Shown here piece by piece: positions 6,173 to 14,038 of a DNA stretch of 26,689 nt (position 1 is the first letter of the stretch; each line of letters opens with the position of its first letter). Source of the stretch: a virus; the IMG/VR virus record IMGVR_UViG_3300017729_000026, positions 1-26,689 of that record. One strand, 5' to 3'. Both the position numbers and the translations under genes were made by a program. Under the pieces are notes generated by a model, which was not told the DNA's origin, made no database searches, and worked only from the letters and a program-made list of their open reading frames with translations.

Positions 6173-6516
6173 CTAGTAGGCCAACTCACATTAAGAGGAA
6201 AGTCATCTTGCTGGGGTACATTTAAGAGTGCAGTCCTATAGGCAGACCAAGAGGCTTGATCATCAGAACTAAGAGATGCCCAACGAAGAGCATTACCAGC
6301 AACAACATCAACTTGTTCTACTAGTAGTTTGTCTCTCTTAGACCTAACAAGTTCTTCTGTTTGAACCCAATTAGAACCATCCCACTTCGTACCTATTTCA
6401 ACAGTCTCTGGATTGTCGTGAGGTATAACAGGTACAGGCGCGTCAACTTCTCCCTCAACAAGACAAACACACACTGCTATATTATTTTCATCTACTTGAA
6501 CGTATTTTCTTAACAT
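6169..6516 (-). CDS. Tail fiber assembly chaperone-like protein
   Basis: A 115-residue protein that resembles the phage tail assembly chaperone family Phage_tail_APC (PF16778). Its C-terminal half has RSKRDKLLVEQVDVVAGNALRW, then a SWSAYRTALLNVP segment, and ends PLNVSWPTR. This matches the family pattern of R..RD.LL, W..YR..L..., P and a terminal P..V.WP. The N-terminal half contains GTKWDGSNWVQ, a small beta module also common to this group. It lies directly downstream of a tail fiber gene, the usual place for a fiber-folding helper. Likely cytoplasmic and not necessarily in the virion. Confidence 0.75.
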   Translation of the reverse strand: MLRKYVQVDENNIAVCVCLVEGEVDAPVPVIPHDNPETVEIGTKWDGSNWVQTEELVRSKRDKLLVEQVDVVAGNALRWASLSSDDQASWSAYRTALLNVPQQDDFPLNVSWPTR

Positions 6517-6517
6517 A

Positions 6518-7183
6518 TTAATATCCTATCGTGAACCAGTGGCAAGCATTACCAGCAAAACCTGCTTTTGAGTATGCTATTTGATTTACTCCTGTTATTG
6601 AGACACCCTGTGCCGCCCTCGTTGCCCCAGAGTGGTTTCCGTTATCACTAATTGCAACCACACCAAAACTACTTGTACTTGTGTAGCTAAATGGTAGAGT
6701 AATGTAAACGGTTGTAGGCACACCAGAGAATGTAGTTTTTGACCATGCCATCTTAAGTGTTCCTATTGTTGCAGTACCTGTACCAGTAGTTAGATCCACT
6801 GAGTTAGCTTCAATAGCGTTCTTCATCTTGAGAGGAGAAATAAGGCTTTCTGTAGTAGATGTACCTGTATTCCAAGCACTTTGTAACTGATCACCAAGAA
6901 GACCAACTGTAGATCCACCTGTAGTAACAACAGGAGTATTGTCAATTATAGACGTTAAGTTTGTAGATTGATTTATGTAAGCAACATTTATCCAAGAGCT
7001 ATTAGTCTCATCTCTCATTTTTAATATGTTGTTAGTCGTATCATACCAAAACATATTAGCATAAGTTGTTGAAGGAGCAGAAGCCCCACTATTGTTACTA
7101 GCAAGGGCTTGCAGTCCATTATTTATATCAGAACGTGCGCTACTGGCAGTCTGATTAGCTATAGAAAAGTCATGTTGTGACAT
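6518..7183 (-). CDS. Tail fiber / receptor-binding protein
   Basis: A 221-residue fiber-type protein. The N-terminal region (about 1-60) contains IANQTASSARSDINNGLQAL, then a SGASAPSTTYANMFWYDTTNN segment. Marine siphophage fibers use this as an attachment module with a short beta hairpin around WYDTTNNILKMRD. The C-terminal part, from TTVYITLPFSYTSTSSFGVV to the terminal CHWFTIGY, is beta-rich and glycine/serine-rich, as expected for a trimeric receptor-binding tip. It lies between the gpJ-like tail tip gene and the fiber assembly chaperone, the standard fiber position in lambda-like phages. Its ribosome-binding site GGAG overlaps the end of the gpJ-like gene. Host receptor unknown. Confidence 0.78.
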   Translation of the reverse strand: MSQHDFSIANQTASSARSDINNGLQALASNNSGASAPSTTYANMFWYDTTNNILKMRDETNSSWINVAYINQSTNLTSIIDNTPVVTTGGSTVGLLGDQLQSAWNTGTSTTESLISPLKMKNAIEANSVDLTTGTGTATIGTLKMAWSKTTFSGVPTTVYITLPFSYTSTSSFGVVAISDNGNHSGATRAAQGVSITGVNQIAYSKAGFAGNACHWFTIGY

Positions 7184-7186
7184 ATA

Positions 7187-9874
7187 TTAGTACTCCACTG
7201 TGGCACTTAGTGCCGATATATTAGGGGTTATTTTCGGGCCAGTATTAGAAAGGGTAGCTCTAAACTCTACAAACCTACCTACAACCTCCCCAGAAGCATC
7301 TACGAAAGATGCACTAGCTAAGTTATTCGCTGTATCTGCGGCTCTAGCTTCTACTATAACAGCATAATCTGAGAAATCTGCATCTTCATCAGTCCAAGTA
7401 TCAAAGTTGTTAGGCCAAGTATCCCAGTTATTAGGTATATCGTCCCAGTCTACTTCTCCATTAACAGCATCTTGATGTTTACGAGATACAGTAATAGCGT
7501 AAGATAATCTAACTGTACGAGATGTACCTACATCAAAGTAACTACTGCCACCATGATCAAACTCATAGACCCCAGTGGAATTTGCGTTAGCAAAGCTAGT
7601 CATAAATAGCTTACCACCAGAGACAGTAAGGTTAGTCTTAGATCCACTGAAACTTGTACTTTCTGTATCTGTGTCAGACTGACCTAGAGTTGGTAACTCA
7701 GAAGGGGTAATAACAACAGCAGTTGCTGTAGTACTTTCGTTACCTGTTTTATCTACAGACGATACAAAAAACTTACCAGCAAGTGCAGGGAAGGAAACAG
7801 AAGTAGCTGGTCTAGCAATCTTCTCTACCTTTACTAATGTAGAAGCATCTCCAAAGTTTGCAGATGAGTTTGATGAGTAATGCAGTTTATAGTGTGATAA
7901 ATCTAAAGCAGAAACTGGCGACCAGTTAAAGAAAGCAGTACCCCCCGATAGTAAATGGGTTAGGTTAGTAGGGGCAGAAGGTGGTGTAGTATCATGTGTT
8001 ACGTTAAAGGTAGTTGTAATTGTAGTACCCTTGTAACCAAGAGCATTAACAGGCGTAACTGATATAGTGTAGTTTATAGGTGGCTCATTTACTTGAGGAG
8101 CATCTATACCTACTACCTCAAACCTAGCCGCTGTATTACCTTCATTAACAAGTATAGCTTGACCTACAGACTTAAACACTGTGTCACTTGTCTTCTTGTA
8201 TTTAACAATAACTGATTCTACACGTTCTATCTCATTTGACGTTGCTTCTATAACAAGGACGTTAACAACACTTTCGTTAACTTCTCTGTACTCTTTACTC
8301 ACAGTGACACCAACATTAGGTACACTATAGTAAGGTAGAAGTGTAGTATTGTTATTAATAATATCTTGTTCGTCTGCTTCATTAAAACCAAAAGCAGAAG
8401 AGCTACTCTCTCTTAAAGTCATAGCAACTCTTAGATCACCGTTGTCTACGTTAGGAGACAGTCTCCACTCAGTAACTTCAAATGTCTTCTCATTACCTGT
8501 AGTCCAACCGTATCTGTCGTTTCTGAACTTAATAAAGTCACCAACCTCAATGTCTAAAGCATTAAGACCAAACTCTGCACTAAGGGTAAGTTGTTCCCTA
8601 TTCCTATACAACATCTGTTTTGCAAGTCTTTGAGCCGCTATAACATTGCTAGTAAAAGGTAAGTTTAAGTCTAGTACAGACTCTACTCCATTATCATCTG
8701 ATAGAAAAAGGCTAGAGTTAATTTGAGGATAGTCAGCACTAACCCAACCTGCACTAGCATCTACAAAAGTTCCTCGTACTGCATTAAAGTTATTTGCCAT
8801 AGACATCCTAGTGTCAAGTGATATACCACTTCTAAGGTCGTCTAGTGTAAGTATCTTAGTAGGAGCTACGAAAGATCCAACGAACAGTCTCCAAGCACCT
8901 GCACCCCAAAATAAAGTACCACCACATGAAGTCATCATGTTCTGTAAAACATTACCTATTTGCTCAGTCGCTTGTATCACACCATTAATAGCGTATTGCT
9001 TTGATCCATCAGACAGTATCGTAGTGTCTGCGCTTACAGATGCGGCCTCTTCAAAAGTAGCATAATCAATACTACTGTCTTGCAGACCATACTCAGAAGT
9101 TAGGAAGTCTCTTATTATCCAAGCGGCATTATCAGTCCAAGCAGGTGTTTGAGCTACACCGTTAATAGTAGTAGCTACCTTCTTACCTTTTATAACCGCA
9201 GTTATTACAGGTACTCCATTAGAGAAAACACTTGAGTCGTACTCAAACCTACAATATAAGTAAGCTATACCTTTACCTATAAAGTCAGATGTTGCAGTAG
9301 TCTCACTATGTAAAGTTGTAGCTAAAGTTTGTGTAGAGTTAGCAAATGTATCTGTAGCACTTGTTTGGTTTCCAGTATGTACATAAATCTTAATTTTGTT
9401 GTCCCAGATAGACTCAGTAACATTCTCGTTAGTCATCTGTACTGGTATGTCGTTGACATATATATCTTCTATACTATCTACTTCGTGTCCAGCTATAGAT
9501 ATTACTTGGTGAAGTATCTTCTGGTTGCCCCCAGTAGACTCACTGAAAGTAATTGTACCACCTTTTCTAACTTTACCGTAAACAAACTGTGCTGGAGCTA
9601 AAGCATTTTTATTATTAACTTGTAAGCCATTAGATTGATTGACTCCACCTAAATCTGGCTTAGGTGTTAAAGCTCCTATTAAAGCAGTTGTTACCATACT
9701 AATAGCTAGGTAAGTTAAACCATAAATAGCGTAGTAAACTACTCCCCCTGTTGTCGCCCCAACAGCTAAAGTTATTGCTGTTGCTATTGCAGTCACAGGT
9801 TCTCTAGGTGCTATCTCAAACTGTCTGTTGTGCCTTAATACGTTAAAAGGAGTGTTGTGTTTATTTATTGACAT
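7187..9874 (-). CDS. gpJ-like tail tip / host specificity protein
   Basis: An 895-residue central tail tip protein related to lambda gpJ. The N-terminus has a hydrophobic segment (about 20-70, including AIATAITLAVGATTGG) ending in ALIGALTPKPDLGG, seen at the start of many marine gpJ-like proteins. Next come a beta region (APAQFVYGKVRKGGTI, HEVDSIEDIYVND) and a middle part resembling the Phage-tail_3 domain. Two fibronectin type III-like domains follow (about 515-730, including TTPPSAPTNL). A tryptophan-rich repeat (WDDIPNNWDTWPNNFDTW) precedes a conserved beta C-terminus ending ISALSATVEY. I chose the ATG at 9874; a GTG at 9883 would add three residues. It overlaps the NlpC/P60-like tail tip gene by 14 bases. 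Role: closes the tail tip and anchors the fiber. Confidence 0.9.
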   Translation of the reverse strand: MSINKHNTPFNVLRHNRQFEIAPREPVTAIATAITLAVGATTGGVVYYAIYGLTYLAISMVTTALIGALTPKPDLGGVNQSNGLQVNNKNALAPAQFVYGKVRKGGTITFSESTGGNQKILHQVISIAGHEVDSIEDIYVNDIPVQMTNENVTESIWDNKIKIYVHTGNQTSATDTFANSTQTLATTLHSETTATSDFIGKGIAYLYCRFEYDSSVFSNGVPVITAVIKGKKVATTINGVAQTPAWTDNAAWIIRDFLTSEYGLQDSSIDYATFEEAASVSADTTILSDGSKQYAINGVIQATEQIGNVLQNMMTSCGGTLFWGAGAWRLFVGSFVAPTKILTLDDLRSGISLDTRMSMANNFNAVRGTFVDASAGWVSADYPQINSSLFLSDDNGVESVLDLNLPFTSNVIAAQRLAKQMLYRNREQLTLSAEFGLNALDIEVGDFIKFRNDRYGWTTGNEKTFEVTEWRLSPNVDNGDLRVAMTLRESSSSAFGFNEADEQDIINNNTTLLPYYSVPNVGVTVSKEYREVNESVVNVLVIEATSNEIERVESVIVKYKKTSDTVFKSVGQAILVNEGNTAARFEVVGIDAPQVNEPPINYTISVTPVNALGYKGTTITTTFNVTHDTTPPSAPTNLTHLLSGGTAFFNWSPVSALDLSHYKLHYSSNSSANFGDASTLVKVEKIARPATSVSFPALAGKFFVSSVDKTGNESTTATAVVITPSELPTLGQSDTDTESTSFSGSKTNLTVSGGKLFMTSFANANSTGVYEFDHGGSSYFDVGTSRTVRLSYAITVSRKHQDAVNGEVDWDDIPNNWDTWPNNFDTWTDEDADFSDYAVIVEARAADTANNLASASFVDASGEVVGRFVEFRATLSNTGPKITPNISALSATVEY

Positions 9875-10277
9875 CCCAAGCACTTTCTACATCTTCAATG
9901 TTTAATCTAATTAAGCCTTCCATGTTAAGGAAGACAGCCCTAGAGCCAATGGAAATACCTAGAGCGACACCAGTTATCCAACGACAACCTGCTCTAGTTG
10001 TTACTAAGCTACCAAATAAAGGTCTTTCAACTCTAGTTAGTTTAGTAGCTAACCCTTCGTCTAAAGAGTTAAAACCAAAGTCGTCTCTCACACTTCTTGG
10101 ACCTTTAGGATATACACCATTACTTTGCATATATAAACCTTCCCAGTCGTCAGCATATCCTACACCATGCATAGCTCTAAATGCACCATTAGTAAAAGTA
10201 AAACAGTCGTGTACACCCCACTGAAAAGGCTTTTCTATTATCTTATCTAAGTAAGAATTTAAGTCTGCTTTCCCCAT
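9861..10277 (-). CDS. NlpC/P60-like (DUF6950-type) tail tip protein
   Basis: A 138-residue protein of the small tail-tip hydrolase-like group found between the gpL- and gpJ-type genes. Near the N-terminus FQWGVHDCFTFTNGAF (residues 18-33) places a cysteine at the position of the NlpC/P60 nucleophile. The pattern WG.HDC.TF is typical of the DUF6950 family. The C-terminal half is beta-like (GSLVTTRAGCRWITGVALG, GSRAVFLNMEGL), as in the SH3-like barrel of these folds. In lambda the corresponding protein is gpK. Whether it cuts peptidoglycan during DNA entry or is only structural is not clear from sequence. It overlaps the upstream gene by 19 bases. Confidence 0.78.
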   Translation of the reverse strand: MGKADLNSYLDKIIEKPFQWGVHDCFTFTNGAFRAMHGVGYADDWEGLYMQSNGVYPKGPRSVRDDFGFNSLDEGLATKLTRVERPLFGSLVTTRAGCRWITGVALGISIGSRAVFLNMEGLIRLNIEDVESAWDVNK

Positions 10278-10858
10278 ATTACTGTTTGATCCTGCATTGA
10301 CTGTACGTAAGAGAAGAAGGTATCTCCAGCGTATCGGGATTGTTGGTTTTCATTAGTGTATCTCCACCCACTAGATCTCTCTAATTCTACTAGTTTACTT
10401 TCTATAGTTAAAGCGATTGTACTTGTCTCTGACTCGTCAATTATTGACATCTTATCCATTTTACCAGAGAAAATCTCAACAACAGATGAATCGCTTTGCT
10501 CACCTAAATACAACCTTGCCACTCTTCTTTGGTAAGGTTCTTGTAAAGCTAGAGATATTATAGAGTTAGGTATTCCAGATAGAGTAAGCTCTAAAGATTT
10601 AGAGGATAGATCTCCTACCTCTTCTAAGTCTCCGATGGAAAGTAAGCTACCTGTACCAGTAAACACTTGGTTACTACCTTGTACATTAATAGTCTTGTCA
10701 CCTATACCAGTCCACATACGTAAAGGAGAAATACTAACAGGATTACCATCTACACCTGTAATAGTTCTAGTGTCAAACATAAGCTCTACAGCATAGAAAG
10801 GTCTTATATTATCCCCAGTAAGTGCAGACAGTAGTGAGGAAGGTATTGCTCTACTCAT
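10259..10858 (-). CDS. Minor tail protein (gpL / DUF2163-like)
   Basis: A 199-residue tail tip protein. Recognisable features are the start RAIPSSLLSAL, the strand RPFYAVELMFD, LRMWTGIGDKTI (48-59), a TGTGSLLSIGDLEE segment, SLELTLSGIP and RRVARLYLGE. A conserved C-terminal stretch has LERSSGWRYTNENQQSRYAGD and ends DQTVIWGK. This series matches the baseplate-hub-like minor tail proteins lying between gpM and gpK equivalents in lambda-like phages and related to DUF2163. The W.G.GD...G and WRYT...Q...D...Y patterns are the strongest evidence. It overlaps the upstream gene by 4 bases and the next by 19. Confidence 0.8.
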   Translation of the reverse strand: MSRAIPSSLLSALTGDNIRPFYAVELMFDTRTITGVDGNPVSISPLRMWTGIGDKTINVQGSNQVFTGTGSLLSIGDLEEVGDLSSKSLELTLSGIPNSIISLALQEPYQRRVARLYLGEQSDSSVVEIFSGKMDKMSIIDESETSTIALTIESKLVELERSSGWRYTNENQQSRYAGDTFFSYVQSMQDQTVIWGKQT

Positions 10859-11442
10859 CCTACTACCTCCATTGCTCCAAATGATATACCAAAGAAACTT
10901 GCATTGTTAACCGACCAAGAAGTCTCATTAGCTGATAACCTAAAGACCCCAGAGGAATTAGTTAGGTCAGCTGATACACTTGATCTAGCTTTTCTTAGCT
11001 TAGGCCATATCTCTAGTGTACCATTTCCAGATTGATCTTGTAGTACTTTGTGTAGAGTAGCATCTGCGGCAGTACCTAACTGTATATAATCACCAGCTTT
11101 AAGTGTACCAGTCATAGTTACAGCTACAGAACTAGCACCTACAGCACCTGTTATAACAGCAGACGTTGCAGTACCTCTCACAGTCTTAGCTGATGGGTCG
11201 TTAAGTAGGAATGTACCTGACATACCCTTTAAGCTCATCAGGAAGCTAATCCAAGTCTCTGCATCATCTCTATTCATAGGTGGTAAACTAATGTCAGCTT
11301 CCCACATCTCACCATCATAAGATTGTGTTTGTTGCTTATAAGTAAAAGGAGACATAGATACAGCAACTGTATTCTTAGCTCTTAGTTCAATACTAGCCAT
11401 ACCAATGTTAGTAGGTAAAGCAAGTGGGTAAGAAATAGCCAT
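10855..11442 (-). CDS. Minor tail protein (gpM / distal tail-like)
   Basis: A 195-residue protein right after the tape measure gene. It begins AISYPLALPTNIGMASIELR, followed by a SPFTYKQQTQSYDGEMWEAD segment. PMNRDDAETWISFLMSLKG and GTFLLNDPSAKTVRG are then seen, and the C-terminal half has a KAGDYIQLG barrel-like segment and the strand SWSVNNASFFGISF. This layout is known from siphophage minor tail proteins in the gpM or distal-tail position, which link tube, tape measure and hub. Start and stop overlap the neighbours by one and four bases. Confidence 0.75.
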   Translation of the reverse strand: MAISYPLALPTNIGMASIELRAKNTVAVSMSPFTYKQQTQSYDGEMWEADISLPPMNRDDAETWISFLMSLKGMSGTFLLNDPSAKTVRGTATSAVITGAVGASSVAVTMTGTLKAGDYIQLGTAADATLHKVLQDQSGNGTLEIWPKLRKARSSVSADLTNSSGVFRLSANETSWSVNNASFFGISFGAMEVVG

Positions 11443-13223
11443 TATGCCATCGCCCTTCCATAGCTACCACCACGTCTCTTAGCATCTAGTACTGCACCTT
11501 TAGCACTGTCTGCAATCTGTGGCATCATTTGTCGTATCTCAGCACGTACAGTTTGTTGTACACCTGTCGATACATTTATGTTTTGTACGATAGTAGTTCC
11601 AGAACCACCTCCACCAGAGTTAGGTGTTATGTGACCTCCCATTGTAGGGGTGAATACTTCTGGTCCACGTTCACCAACAATATATCTTTGACCAGCATTA
11701 ACTGGACCACCATTAGCTTTAGGGATAGCACTAGCGGTAGTTGCTATATCTGGAGCAAACTTATTTTCTATAGCACCAGTTATCATACCTGTAATCTTCT
11801 TAACGACATAAATGCGATATAGTTCTTTGATGATCTCTCTAGCCATATCCTTGAAGGCATCCTTAACAGACTTAGTACCATCTACCATACTCATCATAGC
11901 ATTCTCCATAGAGCTACCTATAGATTTATTTAGAGCTATAAGATCTGCCGCCGCTAACTTAGCCGCTTCATGTGCTTTCTTAGCTAAAGCAATTCTTTTC
12001 TTATAATCTGCATCTGCATCTTTTATTGCTTGTAGTCTATCTTTTTCTGCTTGCACTGCATCATAAGCTAGTAGAACAGCTTCTTGCTCTAGTTCTTTAT
12101 ATCTATAGGCTCGTTGGTATTGTTCATCATCAAGCTCAAGACCTAGTTCTTTGAGATGCCTCTCCACAGCGTTCATCTCATTTACCTGTTTAGCTAGAAG
12201 TAATTCTCTTCCAGTATTGTCAGATATAATCGTTTGTTCGTCTGATTGAATAATTAGAGTTTTGATATAATCTTCTCTAGCCTTTTGTAGCTTTTTTAGT
12301 TCTTCTGCTTCTTGTTGTTCTTTTTTAAGACCAAGGTTTTCATCAAATACCGCTTGTGTCTTTTTAATTTGAGCCTCAATTTTAGCTATGGCCTCATTAT
12401 AAGTCTCTCCAAACATACTTGTTTTTCTATCACCAAAGTCAACTTTTATTGCTCCAGCACCGTATTTGTAATTCTTTGCCTCTTGATCTAGGAATGCCTG
12501 TTCAGCGGCTTCTTTATCTGCTTTCTCTTGTTTAATAGCAATAAGAGCTTGTTTTAACTTAGCTACACTTACACTTTGAATGCTATTAGCTAACATATAG
12601 TTTTCATCTTTAAGAGATCTTACAGCAGTAGCAGACTCTTCCATAGCATCTTTATATAACTTCGCAGTACTAATAGATTCATCACCTGCTTTTTTAGCCG
12701 CCATAAATGCACCAGCTAGTCCAGTACCGATAGCTAAGATCATACCTGCTATAGCACCAGCTGGACCAAAGATACCTAACAACTGCGAACCTTGTTGACC
12801 AAGGGCGACCATAGCACTTGTGCCACCTTGAACCTGTACCGCGAAATCCTGTACCTGATAACCGACTTGTTGCATACCAACAGCACCGAAGCGTTTCATC
12901 TTACGTGTGTTGACATTTGCTACTTGACCAAACTGGTTTAAGGTCATACCCGAAGCCTGAGCGTTCTTCTGTATCATAGCAAAAGTTCTTGAGTACTCAT
13001 TATTACTTATAGCACCAGTAGCAACTGCTTTCTGAGCTACTAATACTTGTTTAGTAAATAACTTCTCTGCTCTATACACAGGGTCAATAGACATCTTAAG
13101 TTGCTTGAAATCAGACTTAGCTGACTTAGCGGTCATTTGTATGGTCTTCTTAGTAGTGTTTAAGTGCGTATTTAGAACCTTAAGGTCGCTAGTATCAACA
13201 CTAACTTGGATTGTTTTAGCCAT
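11442..13223 (-). CDS. Tail tape measure protein
   Basis: A 593-residue tape measure protein that sets tail length and is released on infection. The N-terminus is helical and basic (KTIQMTAKSAKSDFKQLK). A hydrophobic glycine-rich segment lies at about 134-178 (LLGIFGPAGAIAGMILAIGT) and may span the host membrane. A long charged coiled coil covers about 215-430. A lambda-type C-terminal domain follows (SMENAMMSMVDGTKSVKDAF, then MAREIIKELYRIYVVKKITG), and a conserved RYIVGERGPEVFTP motif lies near residue 520. At about 1.5 angstrom per residue, 593 residues imply a tail near 90 nm, on the short side for siphophages. The start overlaps the GT chaperone stop (ATGGCTAA). Confidence 0.93.
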   Translation of the reverse strand: MAKTIQVSVDTSDLKVLNTHLNTTKKTIQMTAKSAKSDFKQLKMSIDPVYRAEKLFTKQVLVAQKAVATGAISNNEYSRTFAMIQKNAQASGMTLNQFGQVANVNTRKMKRFGAVGMQQVGYQVQDFAVQVQGGTSAMVALGQQGSQLLGIFGPAGAIAGMILAIGTGLAGAFMAAKKAGDESISTAKLYKDAMEESATAVRSLKDENYMLANSIQSVSVAKLKQALIAIKQEKADKEAAEQAFLDQEAKNYKYGAGAIKVDFGDRKTSMFGETYNEAIAKIEAQIKKTQAVFDENLGLKKEQQEAEELKKLQKAREDYIKTLIIQSDEQTIISDNTGRELLLAKQVNEMNAVERHLKELGLELDDEQYQRAYRYKELEQEAVLLAYDAVQAEKDRLQAIKDADADYKKRIALAKKAHEAAKLAAADLIALNKSIGSSMENAMMSMVDGTKSVKDAFKDMAREIIKELYRIYVVKKITGMITGAIENKFAPDIATTASAIPKANGGPVNAGQRYIVGERGPEVFTPTMGGHITPNSGGGGSGTTIVQNINVSTGVQQTVRAEIRQMMPQIADSAKGAVLDAKRRGGSYGRAMA

Positions 13224-13952
13224 TTATAACCCTCATGTATATTGTATCTAAAGACATAACTGTCTCTACTTCTCTAGCATCTAAAGGTGTGCTAGTTAAT
13301 TTCTTCCACGCTAGTATTTGTTCGTATGTAATAGGATTAGGTCCACTAAACCCCATACTCCTTGTCTTACTCAAGGTTATAAAAGCAGACCATACGTGGG
13401 AAATGACCATAGGAAAGTCAGGAGACTTTAATCCTTCTGGTCTTATGCCAGTCTGCTTTTCTACTTGTTCTAGGTGTTCTCTTTCGGATATACCATCCTT
13501 ACCTGACTTACTTAGAGAAAACGTATGTTCTGCATAGTCTTCAAGTTTAGTTGTCAGGCTTTGGTAAAATCCAATGAGTTAGCAACCGCCTCCTCAAGCT
13601 GTAGTTTGATCCAGAAAACTTGGTCGTATATCTCTGTAGCCTTCTTAACTGTTAGTTCTGGCTTCTCTCCATCAAAAGTTATATCCCAACTCTTTGTCGT
13701 ATTTGCTAGTACACTAAGTGTAGAAGCCTCAAGTTGTTCAGAAGTCATAGTCAAGTCATTACTCTTTGTAGCGGCTTTAATTCTTTTGTTAGTCTGAGAG
13801 TGCATAACTTTCTTATACTCTTCAGAGTGTGTAGCATACATACAGATAGTCATATTAGAACCATCAGGGTTAGTAAGCTCTTCTCCTGTATTTGGATGCA
13901 CTAGTGTGACATCTATTGTGTCACTTTTGGGTGTTAAATCTTTTAAGTCCAT
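13216..13952 (-). CDS. Tail assembly chaperone GT, -1 frameshift product
   Basis: The extended form of the tail assembly chaperone, made when ribosomes slip -1 near the end of the G-type frame. The second frame is open from 13578, after a stop at 13579-13581, down to the TAA at 13216. Its translation contains ISEREHLEQVEKQTGIRP, then PDFPMVISHVW, and SGPNPITYEQILAWKKL, followed by a MSLDTIYMRV ending. This pattern is typical of phage T-domain proteins. The fusion is about 245 residues, close to the size relation of lambda G (140) and GT (279). T domains bind the tape measure while G domains bind tube subunits. No start with a good ribosome-binding site opens the second frame alone. The frame layout is seen directly; slippage itself is inferred. 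Confidence 0.8.
13554..13581 (-). promoter_or_regulatory. Probable -1 frameshift window of the G/GT chaperone
   Basis: Slippage must happen between the last stop of the -1 frame (13579-13581) and the 0-frame TGA (13554-13556). The best candidate within it is GAT TTT ACC (coding strand), with a T TTT at 13566-13569 that lets tRNA-Phe re-pair perfectly one base back; the next codon becomes TAC. There is no canonical X XXY YYZ heptamer such as lambda GGGAAAG, so the exact site is uncertain. Confidence 0.55.
13554..13952 (-). CDS. Tail assembly chaperone G
   Basis: The 132-residue unshifted product, between the tail tube and tape measure genes, where every lambda-like phage carries its G chaperone. 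It begins MDLKDLTPKSDTIDVTLVHP and includes a strand-rich N-terminal part. A helical C-terminal part has KKVMHSQTNKRIKAATKSND, then VFWIKLQLEEAVANSLDF. This resembles the gpG-like chaperones that hold the tape measure in an assembly-ready state and do not enter the virion. The stop TGA comes shortly after a TTTT run at 13566-13569, where the -1 frame needed for GT opens. Confidence 0.85.
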   Translation of the reverse strand: MDLKDLTPKSDTIDVTLVHPNTGEELTNPDGSNMTICMYATHSEEYKKVMHSQTNKRIKAATKSNDLTMTSEQLEASTLSVLANTTKSWDITFDGEKPELTVKKATEIYDQVFWIKLQLEEAVANSLDFTKA

Positions 13953-13986
13953 ATCGAGTTTCCTTATCGAGTTCGGGTTAATAAAT

Positions 13987-14018
13987 GGGGAACGTCAGAC
14001 CCGACACCAACGTTCCCC
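13987..14018 (-). terminator. Stem-loop between tail tube and chaperone genes
   Basis: A perfect 9-bp inverted repeat (GGGGAACGT at 13987-13995, ACGTTCCCC at 14010-14018) encloses a 14-base loop. On the transcribed (-) strand it is followed by ATTTATT, a weak U-tract. It lies just downstream of the tail tube gene, so it could act as a partial terminator or mRNA-stabilising hairpin that keeps tube expression above that of the chaperone. A 12-base palindrome, CTCTAGCTAGAG, lies beside it at 14021-14032. Confidence 0.6.
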
Positions 14019-14038
14019 CACTCTAGCTAGAGTATTCT

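Noticed and set aside
13216-13410. A stand-alone 64-residue gene before the tape measure gene
   Set aside because: The frame continues upstream without a stop to 13578 and encodes a T domain; the ATG at 13410 is internal to it.
14021-14032. Palindrome CTCTAGCTAGAG as an attachment site
   Set aside because: No integrase or other lysogeny gene is seen, and a 12-base palindrome beside a stem-loop is more likely regulatory or incidental.
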